A stretch of 64,000 nt of DNA from Verrucomicrobiota bacterium (GTDB lineage: Bacteria; Chlamydiota; Chlamydiia; Chlamydiales; SM23-39). Made by a program: the position numbers and the translations under genes. How positions within the stretch are numbered: the first letter of the stretch is position 1; each line of letters opens with the position of its first letter. The notes under the pieces were generated by a model. The model worked only from the letters and a program-made list of their open reading frames with translations. It made no database searches and was not told where the DNA came from. Shown piece after piece: positions 52,571 through 63,294 of the stretch. The stretch spans positions 124,001 to 188,000 of the forward strand of contig JAFEGL010000003.1 of assembly GCA_018239895.1 (NCBI GenBank). Reading direction: 5' to 3'.

Positions 52571-53271
52571 CCTTTTTTCTCCTCTGTTTTTCCCTTCTAT
52601 CCGCCGAAATCATCGAAAGCCGCAAACTGGAAGAGGTCCTCAACCACATCGAGCCCGATGCTTGGGTCTTTTTCGACATCGACGACACAGTGATCGAGTC
52701 GGAGCTCCAATGGGGCCGATCCAAGTGGTACTTTTACGAAGTGCAAAAACTGATGGACCAGGGCCTCGACAACACGACGGCGCAGAAAAAATTCTATCCC
52801 TCTTGGGTCGAAGCGCAAAAAATTTGCCCGATCCGGACGCCGGAGCCTATCACTGTCGATCTAGTTCGGAAAGTCCAGGAGCGTTGCGATGCGACTATGG
52901 GCCTTACAGCGCGCCACCTCATCGCCATCGAGACAACGCTCGATCAGCTCGCATCTCTCTCGATCGATTTCAAAACCTCGTGTCTCGCACAAATCCCTCA
53001 GATAGATTTCGAAGAACCGATCGACTACAAGGGGGGAGTTTTCTTCATCACCGACTTCAACAAAAAAGGGAAAGTCCTTCGACAGCTTCTCGAAAAATCG
53101 GAGAACAGACCTTCCAAAATCGTCTTCATCGACGATGGGCTCCACCATCTGGTCAGCGCTGAAAAGGAGCTAGCAGATCTCGACGTGGAGTTTGTCGGCG
53201 TCCACTACACCAAAACGTTTGAGCGCCCCTTCAACAGCGAAATCGCCGAGAGAGAGTCCCTCTTTAAATAG
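52555..53271 (+). CDS. Secreted DUF2608-like protein (HAD-type phosphatase fold)
   Basis: A 238-residue protein with signal peptide MAKFVTFFLLCFSLLSA. The motif FFDIDDTVIESE (Asp41 to Glu48) is the HAD nucleophile loop, FITDFNKKGKVLRQLL and IVFIDDGLHHLVSAEKEL the later HAD motifs. This combination is that of the DUF2608 family known from Legionella and chlamydiae; the substrate is unknown. Overlaps the upstream gene by 16 bases; the Fic gene starts one base after its stop. Confidence 0.85.
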   Translation: MAKFVTFFLLCFSLLSAEIIESRKLEEVLNHIEPDAWVFFDIDDTVIESELQWGRSKWYFYEVQKLMDQGLDNTTAQKKFYPSWVEAQKICPIRTPEPITVDLVRKVQERCDATMGLTARHLIAIETTLDQLASLSIDFKTSCLAQIPQIDFEEPIDYKGGVFFITDFNKKGKVLRQLLEKSENRPSKIVFIDDGLHHLVSAEKELADLDVEFVGVHYTKTFERPFNSEIAERESLFK

Positions 53272-53272
53272 C

Positions 53273-53986
53273 ATGAAAATAGCGCCCCACTTGCCCACTT
53301 TGCTTCCGATCAAGAAACTCGACGGCAGCTCCCTTTTGCGCGCGGTAGGAGAGGCGAGAGAAGCTCTGGCCCGCTTCGACGAGGAGCTCCGCAAATCCAA
53401 AAAAAATCTCTTCGAGAGGTTTTTATCTTTCGACCTCTCCGAATTGGAAAACTACGATCTGGCGCGAGATGGGTATCTTTTGGCCGAAAAATGGGTCCGT
53501 GGAAAAAAAGGATTCAATGGCGCCTTTTTTTGCGCGCTCCATAAAACTTTCAAAGGAGGATCGGGCAAGTTCAGAGAAGAGCAAAATTGGATTGGCCCTC
53601 ATGGAAAATCGATCGATGAGGCCTACTATCTGCCGCCAACTGCCAACCGCGTTCCGGCGCTGATGAAAAACCTCTCCACCTATTTGAGTCGAAAAACCGA
53701 AGAGCCTTTGGTCCAGCTGGCCATCGCATTCGCTCAACTCCTGATCATCCATCCGTTCATGGATGGGAACGGCCGCGTGGCGCGGGCCCTCGTCCCCGCA
53801 TTTCTCTGGAAGCGGAAATTAATTTCCAAGCCCTATTTCTTTTTGAGCCGTTACATCCGAGCTCACCGCCTCGCCTACTACCAGAAGCTCTACGATATTT
53901 CAGAGGAGTCGGAGTGGGAGGAGTGGATTTTGTTTTTTCTGAGAGGGATCAAGGAAGAGGCGGAAATCCCCATCGGAGAGCGATGA
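53273..53986 (+). CDS. Fic family protein (AMP-transferase type)
   Basis: A 237-residue protein from ATG 53273. The catalytic motif HPFMDGNGRVAR (His160-Arg171) is canonical and intact, with the flap GKFREEQNWIGP near 98-109. Such enzymes transfer AMP to hydroxyls of target proteins, often host proteins. The N-terminal helix carries LSELEN (55-60) where class II Fic proteins have the inhibitory S-x-x-x-E-G/N motif: Glu and Asn remain, but the leading Ser/Thr is Leu. No secretion signal is obvious. Confidence 0.92.
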   Translation: MKIAPHLPTLLPIKKLDGSSLLRAVGEAREALARFDEELRKSKKNLFERFLSFDLSELENYDLARDGYLLAEKWVRGKKGFNGAFFCALHKTFKGGSGKFREEQNWIGPHGKSIDEAYYLPPTANRVPALMKNLSTYLSRKTEEPLVQLAIAFAQLLIIHPFMDGNGRVARALVPAFLWKRKLISKPYFFLSRYIRAHRLAYYQKLYDISEESEWEEWILFFLRGIKEEAEIPIGER

Positions 53987-54008
53987 GGATTTCCTGAGAT
54001 TGAATGGC

Positions 54009-54212
54009 TTACTGCTGCTCTTGCTGAGTCTCGCAAGTGCCGCAAGAACCGCTCTTCTTCATTTTAGAAGACGATGCGCGACGGCGACGACGTTTTTTGT
54101 GAGTCGTTTTCTTAGCTGTCGACTTTCTTCTCATCGTTTTTCTTTTTGCAGTTTTGCGCTTTGTGGTTTTGCGCTTCGCTGTTTTTCTTTTTGCTTTTCT
54201 TCTTACTGCCAT
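54009..54212 (-). CDS. Histone H1-like Lys/Arg-repeat protein (HctB-like)
   Basis: A 67-residue highly basic protein from the ATG preceded by GGAGG. Residues 2-47 are built from near-perfect repeats of the KRKTA type (AKRKTAKRKTTKRKT), the hallmark of the lysine-rich Hc2 histone that compacts the chlamydial nucleoid. The C-terminus (KKSGSCGTCETQQEQQ) is unusual, with two cysteines. It is shorter than most HctB proteins, whose length varies through repeat number. It follows rsbU on the same strand. Confidence 0.8.
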   Translation of the reverse strand: MAVRRKAKRKTAKRKTTKRKTAKRKTMRRKSTAKKTTHKKRRRRRASSSKMKKSGSCGTCETQQEQQ

Positions 54213-54289
54213 AGATTTTTCCTCCGTGAGTATTTCGCCCCATTTTACCAGGGCCTTTTCCTTTCCATTGCAACAACCGTTCTTTTTCT

Positions 54290-55888
54290 TCAACGAGAAA
54301 ACATAAAAGAGAGCAAAGTGATGTCGTCAAATTGGGGATGATTTTGTGAAAATTGCTGCACTTCTTCAATCAATTCGACAATGAATTGAGCCGAATTTTC
54401 TTTGTCAGCCATGAGGATGCATTTTTCTAAACGGTGTTGGCCAAAAAGGCGATTTTCGCTGTCGTGCGCTTCGATGATTCCGTCTGTGTAAAGGAGGAGA
54501 AAATCACCAGGTTGGATGGCCATTTCTTGAATCGGATAGTGGGCGAATGGTTCGATGCCGAAGGCGATCCCATTCGTCGTGAGCGAGTGGAGTTTTCCGT
54601 TCCGTTTGAGTAAAGCTGGCGGATGTCCTTGGCTGCAGTAGGCAAGTTTTTTGGTTTTCGTATCGTAGAGGCCGATCCATGCGGTGATGAAAAATCCCGA
54701 GTCGCCCGTATCGAGGAGGAGTAGATCGTTGGTTTTTCGCACAATTTCTGGAAGTGTGGCGCCCGAGACGGCAAACGAGCGGAGAGCGCTTCGGAATCCG
54801 AGACTGTAAAGACAAGCCGGGATCCCTTTTCCAGCCGAATCGGCGACGAGAAATAAGAGTCTGTGGTTGTCGATCTGGAAAAGATCGTAAAAATCGCCGC
54901 TGACCTCGAGTGCAGCCATGTAGCCAGGCGCTATGTCAAGTCCCACCATTTCTGGCATCGAGGCTGGGAGCATGCTGAGTTGAATTTCTCGGCCGATCTT
55001 GAGCTCTTGCGCAATCCTCTCCCGGTCGAGTTTGATCCGCTCCGCTTCCTGCGTTCTTTTGATGAGCTCATCGAGAGTTTCGTTGAACTGTTCCCCCAAC
55101 GTGTTGATCTCATATCCCATCTGATCCGGTTTATACCGGGCATGGACGGCCCCCTCTGAAACTCGCTCCATGGTCCGGCAGAGAGCCTCGAACGGGCGGG
55201 AGATCCGCCGCGTGAAGAGGTAGGCAGCGCCGCCCCCCACAATTCCGATCAAAAGGATCAAGGTCAAAACGCTAAACGAATAATAGCCGATCTCGTACCG
55301 TTGGATCGCCCTGAGAGGGACCGACAATTCGATGACGAGTTCCGTCTCCGCAATGTGGACCTGTGCGGAGACCCACTCCTCTTTTGGATTCAGATCCTTC
55401 CCCGCAATGATTTTCCCGCTTTGGTCTTTCAGCGAGATCGTGACTGGGTAAGAGTAGTTCTGGAGATACTGCCACCGGGTCACCCAGGTTTTTAAATCGA
55501 GGGGAATACCGATAGCGCTCTCCTCTGAGAGGTTCCTTCCGATCCAAAGGAGCGCCTGATCGGAATCAATTCGGGTAAAAAATGGATCCCCCGATTCAGA
55601 GAAAGGGATATCGACCGCTCCAAACGAATCCATCTGGGTCATGTCGAGGGCCAAATGGTTCAAGATCTTCTCTTTCTCATCGATCACTTCCTGAAACAGC
55701 TCGGCCCGCCCCTGCTCTACGATCCGGAGAAAATTCCTCACCGTCGCAATATCTGCCTGGTACTCATGGTAATACAACAATGCGGTGTGGATAAATAAAG
55801 GGACGACCAAGAGCACTGTCGAGATAAGGAGAACTCGGCGGGCTAAGGATCCGCCTCGGAGGGTTTTCTTTGGATTTGTCTCGGCCAT
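54290..55888 (-). CDS. rsbU: RsbU-like PP2C phosphatase with sensor domain
   Basis: A 532-residue membrane protein from ATG 55888. Helix at about 20-40, periplasmic sensing domain to about 195, second helix, HAMP (RRISRPFEALCRTMERVSEG, in part RRISRPFEAL), and a SpoIIE/PP2C catalytic domain with SGDFYDLF, LLFLVADSAGKGIPACL, and LLLYTDGIIEAHD metal-binding Asp residues. In Chlamydia, RsbU acts on the Rsb partner-switching system that controls sigma-66. Close to enolase, as in Chlamydia. Confidence 0.94.
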   Translation of the reverse strand: MAETNPKKTLRGGSLARRVLLISTVLLVVPLFIHTALLYYHEYQADIATVRNFLRIVEQGRAELFQEVIDEKEKILNHLALDMTQMDSFGAVDIPFSESGDPFFTRIDSDQALLWIGRNLSEESAIGIPLDLKTWVTRWQYLQNYSYPVTISLKDQSGKIIAGKDLNPKEEWVSAQVHIAETELVIELSVPLRAIQRYEIGYYSFSVLTLILLIGIVGGGAAYLFTRRISRPFEALCRTMERVSEGAVHARYKPDQMGYEINTLGEQFNETLDELIKRTQEAERIKLDRERIAQELKIGREIQLSMLPASMPEMVGLDIAPGYMAALEVSGDFYDLFQIDNHRLLFLVADSAGKGIPACLYSLGFRSALRSFAVSGATLPEIVRKTNDLLLLDTGDSGFFITAWIGLYDTKTKKLAYCSQGHPPALLKRNGKLHSLTTNGIAFGIEPFAHYPIQEMAIQPGDFLLLYTDGIIEAHDSENRLFGQHRLEKCILMADKENSAQFIVELIEEVQQFSQNHPQFDDITLLSFMFSR

Positions 55889-55922
55889 ATGATTTAGCTG
55901 TAACGTATTTTCAATTTTCTTG

Positions 55923-55930
55923 TATACTAT
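55923..55930 (+). promoter_or_regulatory. Candidate -10 element of the WD40-like gene
   Basis: TATACTAT lies 28 bases before the ATG at 55958; AGGAGAAGG directly precedes that ATG. No strong -35 was found in the 70-base gap shared with rsbU. Confidence 0.35.
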
Positions 55931-55957
55931 GCGGCCACAGAAATTCCAGGAGAAGGT

Positions 55958-56938
55958 ATGGCCCAAGCAGTTACTCCCCGCGTGTTATCGTGGGATCAAA
56001 AGAGCTTCGATGAATACCACTGCATTTTTCAAAGTGGGAAATTTGCCTGCATGTTTACCCACTATTTCAATTCCGACAGGGAATATCGAATCGTCGATCT
56101 GGAGACCAACAAGGCTGTGAAGACGTTCCGCTGCGAAAAGGAGGAGTCGATCCTCAATTTTGAGGCTCCATGGGTCGTCACAAAGAATGGTGGAATCATC
56201 AAAATCTGGAACATGGAATCTTCCTCCAGCAGCCCCGAAAAGACCCTTGAGACAGATGCGCAAGGGATCAAGGCAGGCGCGGTTCATGGACACACGATTG
56301 TGACCCTTTCGACGCAAAATGAATCAATGAAGGCCGACTACGTCATGATCGTTAGAGATTTTAGAGATGCCAACGCCACAACGATTGTGTTCCAAGACGA
56401 AGAGATCGACATGGACTCTGGGATTGCCATCTATGGCAAATATTGTGTCTATTCTACTCTGTTTGGAGGTTTGAAGCTCATCTCTCTCGAAGACCCCTCA
56501 CAAGGCGACTGCATCCACTGGATGAACGAAGAAGAGCTTGGGGCCTATCTGGAGAAATTAAACGAATCGAATCTGAGTCAATACGAGAAACATAACTACC
56601 GATCGATCCGTATCGATGGGGATATTTTCGTTGGCTCGACAGAAACCCACATCAAAGTTTGGGACCTCGCCAAAAAGATGTTGATGAAAGAAATCCCTGT
56701 CCCCAAAGAGCAGACTTTACTCTCGTTACAGGGTCGACTTTTAGTCGGCACAGACCACAAAGATTTTAGGATTTGGGACATTTTCTCCGGCACAGTCGTC
56801 TACCATAGAGAGAGGAACTACCCTGGAAACATTCCACAGACCGCCCTCTACAAAAATACTCTTTATCATGTCATGGCGCCCCCAGGTTCTTTGGGAACCC
56901 ACAGAGTGGAAATCCCTGATGAAAAAAGCGAACTTTAG
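55958..56938 (+). CDS. WD40-like beta-propeller protein
   Basis: A 326-residue protein without a signal peptide. Repeating propeller blades end in typical W-D or W-N signatures: GGIIKIWNMES (about 78-88), THIKVWDLAKK and KDFRIWDIFSGTVV. About five blades can be made out, with poorly conserved blades in the middle. WD40 proteins are common in eukaryotes and scattered in host-associated bacteria; it may mediate protein contacts inside the cell or in the host. It does not resemble the neighbours and has its own start region. Confidence 0.7.
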   Translation: MAQAVTPRVLSWDQKSFDEYHCIFQSGKFACMFTHYFNSDREYRIVDLETNKAVKTFRCEKEESILNFEAPWVVTKNGGIIKIWNMESSSSSPEKTLETDAQGIKAGAVHGHTIVTLSTQNESMKADYVMIVRDFRDANATTIVFQDEEIDMDSGIAIYGKYCVYSTLFGGLKLISLEDPSQGDCIHWMNEEELGAYLEKLNESNLSQYEKHNYRSIRIDGDIFVGSTETHIKVWDLAKKMLMKEIPVPKEQTLLSLQGRLLVGTDHKDFRIWDIFSGTVVYHRERNYPGNIPQTALYKNTLYHVMAPPGSLGTHRVEIPDEKSEL

Positions 56939-56968
56939 TCAAATTGACCGTTCGGCCATACTGTCCAC

Positions 56969-57702
56969 ATGCAATCAAAGACCATCGCCAGCTTACAGCA
57001 CCCGCTCGTAAAGCATTTTGTTGAACTCCGGAAAGAACGGGCCTACCGAGAGGAGAAAAAAGAGGTCGCCATCGCCGGAGAAAAGCTCGTTCGGGAGCTG
57101 GCGGAAAAGGGCCCCCTCTCCGTTCTGATGACTCTAAAAGAGGAGCCCCACATTGCCGCTCGCGACCGGTACGTCGTGCCGGAAGAGATCTTGAAGAAAG
57201 TGACTGGGCTTGGCAACCCGGATGGTTTTGCAGCTACGATTCCGATGCCCGCCGAGCAGCCGCTCGAAAATAAGAAAAATATTTTGATTCTCGACCGATT
57301 GAGCGATCCTGGAAATTTAGGGACCCTCTTCCGAACTGCCTTGGCCCTCGGATGGGAGGGGATTTGGCTCACCGCCGGGACCGTCGACCCGTTCAACGAC
57401 AAGGCGATCCGGGCCGCCCGCGGCGCGACATTCTGGCTCCCCTTCGCCTGGAAAAGCCAGGAAGAAATCGTCTCTTGGGTCCAGTCTCATCATGCAGCTC
57501 TCTACACAGCCGACCTCAACGGAAAACCGATCGGAGAACTCGCATCGGTCAGGCGCCCGGCCGCCCTCATCTTAAGCAGCGAATCTCACGGAGCCCAGCA
57601 CTGGCCCTCGCAAAAGATCACCATCCCGATGGAGCCCCACGTCGAGTCGCTCAACGTCGCCGCCTCTGGCGCCATCCTTCTATATGCTTTACGGAGACTC
57701 CC

Positions 57703-57706
<4 letters not shown>
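56969..57706 (+). CDS. SpoU/TrmH family RNA methyltransferase
   Basis: A 245-residue SPOUT methylase. All three knot motifs are present: NLGTLFRTA (motif 1), LILSSESHG (motif 2) and PMEPHVESLNVAASGAILLYAL (motif 3; core SLNVAASG). Methylates the 2'-O of tRNA or rRNA nucleotides, specific site unknown. Overlaps the rsgA start by four bases. Confidence 0.92.
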
Positions 57707-60023
<2,317 letters not shown>

Positions 60024-60037
60024 TAAAAAGCTGTCTT

Positions 60038-60790
60038 ATGGACAGCCTTTATGCATCTTACAGAAAATGGCGCTCTTCCGATTTGCAGCAAGATGGGATC
60101 ATCGTTGGATCGGACCAAACGCAAGAGTGGCTCCTTCCCTGGTGGTGGAGCCACTACAGCCGCTCGAATTCCTATCCTGTTACTTTCGTCGATTTTGGGA
60201 TGACTCCCGGAGCCCGAGAATGGTGCAAAGAGCGGGGCGAGCTCATCCGCCTCCTAGTTGCCGACATTTTTGTCGCAAGCAAAGAGGAGATCGATCCAGC
60301 CCTCATTCCCGCGTGGGAAAATATCTACGGTAAAAAACTTTGGAATTCAAGATCGGCCTACTTTTTCAAGCCGATGGCCTGCCTCCAATCTCGCTACCGA
60401 AGAGCTATATGGATCGACCTCGACTGTCAAATCCTGGGAAATTTGGCCCCCCTCTTTCCTTGCTGCGACCGATGCGGCCTCACAATGACAAAAGAGGTCG
60501 GTGGAACGTACACAACTGGAGTGATCGTTTTTCAACACGGACTTCCCATCTTTGAAGAATGGGCAACCCAAGCTCTCTTTCGCAACCGAGAATTTCCCGG
60601 CGACCAGGATCTTTTCACAGCCCTTCTTCTTGAAAATAAAACACCCATCGAGATCTTGCCCGACCCCTACAACTGGAGCCGAACCTTTCCCGAAAATCCA
60701 AATGCCCTCGTCCTCCATTATCATGGAGACGTTGGGAAAGCCTACATCGCCTATCGGATAAAATTAGAGGCCCTCCATGAAGCTCTATGA
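60038..60790 (+). CDS. GT-A-type glycosyltransferase (tandem copy A)
   Basis: A 250-residue protein; ATG 60038 (MDSLYASYRKW) aligns with the start of the next gene, although an in-frame GTG at 60020 overlapping the eno stop is possible. AIWIDLDCQI contains the DxD metal/donor motif near residue 124, and YNWSRTFPEN / VLHYHGDVGKA near the end resembles GT8-like active sites. Acceptor unknown. Appended to the rsgA-eno operon. Confidence 0.75.
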   Translation: MDSLYASYRKWRSSDLQQDGIIVGSDQTQEWLLPWWWSHYSRSNSYPVTFVDFGMTPGAREWCKERGELIRLLVADIFVASKEEIDPALIPAWENIYGKKLWNSRSAYFFKPMACLQSRYRRAIWIDLDCQILGNLAPLFPCCDRCGLTMTKEVGGTYTTGVIVFQHGLPIFEEWATQALFRNREFPGDQDLFTALLLENKTPIEILPDPYNWSRTFPENPNALVLHYHGDVGKAYIAYRIKLEALHEAL

Positions 60791-61517
60791 AACGTATCGA
60801 ATCTGGCGCAAAGAGGGCTTTCAAGAGTGCGACGGCGTCGTTGTCGGATGCGACCAGAGCCAAGAGTGGATTCTTCCCTGGTGGTGGGAAAATTACCAAC
60901 GGCATAACTCCCATCCGGTGGCCTTCGTCGACCTGGGGATGAGCCTATCTGCTAAAGAGTGGTGCAAATCGAAAGGGACATACATCCACCTCCCCATCGC
61001 AGATATTTTCGTCGCCGAAAAATCGGAGATCGACCCCACGCTGGTTCAACAATGGGAATCGACATTCGTCAATTTCTGGGAGCCCCGAAACGCTTGGTTC
61101 AAAAAACCGTCGGCTTGCCTCCAATCTCCTTATCGAAGATCGGTCTGGATCGACCTCGATTGCGAGATCAAAAGCTCCATCGAGCCGCTATTTGCTTTCG
61201 CAGACCACCCATCGGGTCTAGCTCTCGGTCGGATCGAAAAGAGGGGCTATAACTCGGGAGTCGTCGCCTTCCGGAGAAACCTCGATCTGATCGAGCGGTG
61301 GGCGGAGCTTGCCTTCACAAAAAATCACCAGGCGGTCAGCGACGAAGATATTCTCAACGAAGCGATTGTTGGGCGAACCATCGGGGAGCTCCCCTCCATC
61401 TACAATTGGAGCCGTTGCTGGGAAGAAAATCGCGACACGGTCATCCTCCATTGGCATGGGAACAAGGGAAAACAAGTGATCGCCTACCAAATCCACTCCC
61501 GGCAGATCGGGTTATGA
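60777..61517 (+). CDS. GT-A-type glycosyltransferase (tandem copy B)
   Basis: A 246-residue paralogue of the gene before it; landmarks shared in order include VVVGCDQSQEWILPWWW / IIVGSDQTQEWLLPWWW, VWIDLDCEI / IWIDLDCQI, YNWSRCWEEN / YNWSRTFPEN and LHWHGNKGK / LHYHGDVGK. The DLD motif is intact. Overlaps the first copy by 14 bases. The tandem pair appears to be a lineage-specific duplication. Confidence 0.75.
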   Translation: MKLYETYRIWRKEGFQECDGVVVGCDQSQEWILPWWWENYQRHNSHPVAFVDLGMSLSAKEWCKSKGTYIHLPIADIFVAEKSEIDPTLVQQWESTFVNFWEPRNAWFKKPSACLQSPYRRSVWIDLDCEIKSSIEPLFAFADHPSGLALGRIEKRGYNSGVVAFRRNLDLIERWAELAFTKNHQAVSDEDILNEAIVGRTIGELPSIYNWSRCWEENRDTVILHWHGNKGKQVIAYQIHSRQIGL

Positions 61518-61563
61518 GAGCCGCCTCTTGAATTTTTCTCTATTGAATCCTATAGGTGGTCTT

Positions 61564-61947
61564 ATGAAACATACGATTGCGCTATTTGGCGAGGCGGAGA
61601 AAGGAAGATTTCAGAAGCCTCACATCATCAAGGATCTCGTTCAGCTGGTCGAGGCTCTCGGACACCCGCCGCTTGAGAGCGAAGGGCTCTTTTTCGCCAT
61701 CCAAGCTCTCCTCTACAAGCGAGAGATTGTCTATTTCAGAGTGTTGGAAGAGGGATTTAGTTCCCCCGACTACTTTCAAGGGATGAAACATTTAGAGGAC
61801 AAGGAGCGCTTTCCAGAGATCCGTGCCCTCTGTTTGCCCGGAGTCGGAGATGAATCGATCCTCCGGGCGAGTGAAAAAATTCGGCAAATCTACAGCGCCT
61901 TTCTGATCACGAATCAGAAAGACATGTACGATTACCTCACTTCTTAG
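61564..61947 (+). CDS. Hypothetical small protein
   Basis: A 127-residue protein from the ATG preceded by AGGTGG. Alpha/beta pattern; the start KHTIALFGEAEKG reads like a nucleotide-binding beta-strand/loop but no known motif is complete. Converges on the peroxiredoxin gene with a four-base overlap. Confidence 0.6.
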   Translation: MKHTIALFGEAEKGRFQKPHIIKDLVQLVEALGHPPLESEGLFFAIQALLYKREIVYFRVLEEGFSSPDYFQGMKHLEDKERFPEIRALCLPGVGDESILRASEKIRQIYSAFLITNQKDMYDYLTS

Positions 61948-62522
61948 CGGAAATATTCAGCCAATCCTTGCTCGTTCGGCTTCATGGCTTTCGATCCCGC
62001 CTGCCAGTTTGCAGGGCATACTTCCCCGTTTTTTTCGTGAAAAATGAGGGCGTCGAGAAGGCGAAGCGCCTCGTCGACAGATCTGCCGAGCGGCAAGTCA
62101 TTGACGAGCATGTGCCGGATGACTCCCGTCTGGTCGAGGAGGAAAAGTCCGCGGTAGGCGATCCCATCTTCCTCTTTCAAGACGTGGAAGTTGCGGGCGA
62201 TCGATTTTGTGATGTCGGAGACGATCGGATAGGTGACTCCCTGGATCCCCCCTTTTGCTTTTGGCGTGCTGAGCCAAGCTGCGTGGGAAAACCAGCTATC
62301 GACGGAGCAGCCGATCACTTGCGCGTTTCTCGACTCGAACTCTTTCAGTTTTTCTTGGAACGCGTGGAGCTCGGTCGGGCAGACGAAGGTGAAATCTAAC
62401 GGATAGAAGAAGAAAACGACATATTTGCCGCGGTAATCGGAGAGAGAAAAATCATCGTAAAATTTATCTTTTATTACAGCCTTAGCTTTAAACTCTGGGG
62501 CCTTTTTTCCTACTAATGACAT
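61944..62522 (-). CDS. 2-Cys peroxiredoxin (AhpC/Prx1 type)
   Basis: A 192-residue peroxidase that reduces H2O2 and organic peroxides. The peroxidatic Cys48 lies in DFTFVCPTE and the resolving Cys169 in GEVCPANW. The C-terminal GSKAMKPNEQGLAEYFR extension is of the sensitive 2-Cys type. Reductant not identified nearby. Six bases after the MBL hydrolase gene on the same strand. Confidence 0.95.
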   Translation of the reverse strand: MSLVGKKAPEFKAKAVIKDKFYDDFSLSDYRGKYVVFFFYPLDFTFVCPTELHAFQEKLKEFESRNAQVIGCSVDSWFSHAAWLSTPKAKGGIQGVTYPIVSDITKSIARNFHVLKEEDGIAYRGLFLLDQTGVIRHMLVNDLPLGRSVDEALRLLDALIFHEKNGEVCPANWQAGSKAMKPNEQGLAEYFR

Positions 62523-62528
62523 AATTAA

Positions 62529-63164
62529 TTACTCCTTAAAAATATTTTCAGCTCTATTCAGCCAATTTTCATGGCCGATGGTGGTGTCGCCTCCGTGGCC
62601 CGGTATGACCCGAGTCTCAGGAGGTAGGGCGGCTAATTTTCGGAGCGATTCCCACATCCGGTCGGCGGATGCGGTCGGCAGATGGAGATTTCCGATGCTG
62701 CCGCAAAACAGTGTATCGCCCGAAATAAGGACTTTTTGAGCGGCGATGTAAAAGCAGACGCCGCCTGGACTGTGGCCTGGCGTATGGATCACCTCGATTT
62801 TGAGGCGGCCCACTTCGAGGCGGTCCCCATCCTGAAAGTAAAAATCGGCTTTAGCTCCGTGGATCGGGAAGAAAAGGGGGATCCCATCTGAGCCTGGATG
62901 CTCCAGATTTTTTGCATCGAGGGGGTGGATATAGACCGGAACTTTAGTTTTTGCCTGAAGAAGATGGACGTCGGCGATGTGGTCCCAATGGGAATGGGTC
63001 AAAAGAACTTTATCCAGGGTCAGGCCGTATTCTTGAATTTCTTCCAGGAGAAGATCGAAAGACCCGGGAGCCGGATCGACAATGGCAGCCTTCTTAGTCT
63101 CTTCGCATCCGAAGAGAATCGCGTTGGTTTGAAGGGGGCCAAGCGGATATTTATGTAATATCAT
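62529..63164 (-). CDS. MBL-fold metal-dependent hydrolase (glyoxalase II-like)
   Basis: A 211-residue hydrolase. THSHWDH (His57, His59, Asp61, His62) is the metal site; HTPGHSPGG and GDTLF give the next ligands, and IPGHGG the last. Related to YcbL and glyoxalase II; thioesters such as S-lactoylglutathione are possible substrates. Its ATG lies eight bases after the 3' end of a tRNA gene on the same strand and no ribosome site fits in that space. Confidence 0.92.
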   Translation of the reverse strand: MILHKYPLGPLQTNAILFGCEETKKAAIVDPAPGSFDLLLEEIQEYGLTLDKVLLTHSHWDHIADVHLLQAKTKVPVYIHPLDAKNLEHPGSDGIPLFFPIHGAKADFYFQDGDRLEVGRLKIEVIHTPGHSPGGVCFYIAAQKVLISGDTLFCGSIGNLHLPTASADRMWESLRKLAALPPETRVIPGHGGDTTIGHENWLNRAENIFKE

Positions 63165-63172
63165 ATAAAATG

Positions 63173-63246
63173 TGCACCGGAGAGGATTCGAACCTCTGAC
63201 CCCCTGGTTCGTAGCCAGGTACTCTATCCAACTGAGCTACCGGTGC
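63173..63246 (-). tRNA. tRNA-Arg (anticodon ACG)
   Basis: A 74-nucleotide cloverleaf. Acceptor GCACCGG pairs with CCGGTGC, D-arm AGCTCAGTTGGATAGAGT, anticodon stem CCTGG/CCAGG with loop CTACGAA (ACG), T-arm with GGTTCGAATCC. The discriminator is A and CCA is not encoded. It directly precedes the MBL hydrolase. Confidence 0.97.
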
Positions 63247-63294
63247 AAAGTATCATTAAAACAGAGCTATCATCCTCTATACGCGAGCTAAAAA

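Noticed and set aside
54213-54293. Longer start for the histone-like protein
   Set aside because: The added residues are not basic repeats, overlap the rsbU end, and the shorter start has a GGAGG ribosome site.
57352-57702. Upstream extension of the RsgA frame
   Set aside because: It lies inside the RNA methylase gene in another frame; the ATG at 57703 overlapping that gene's stop is the natural start.
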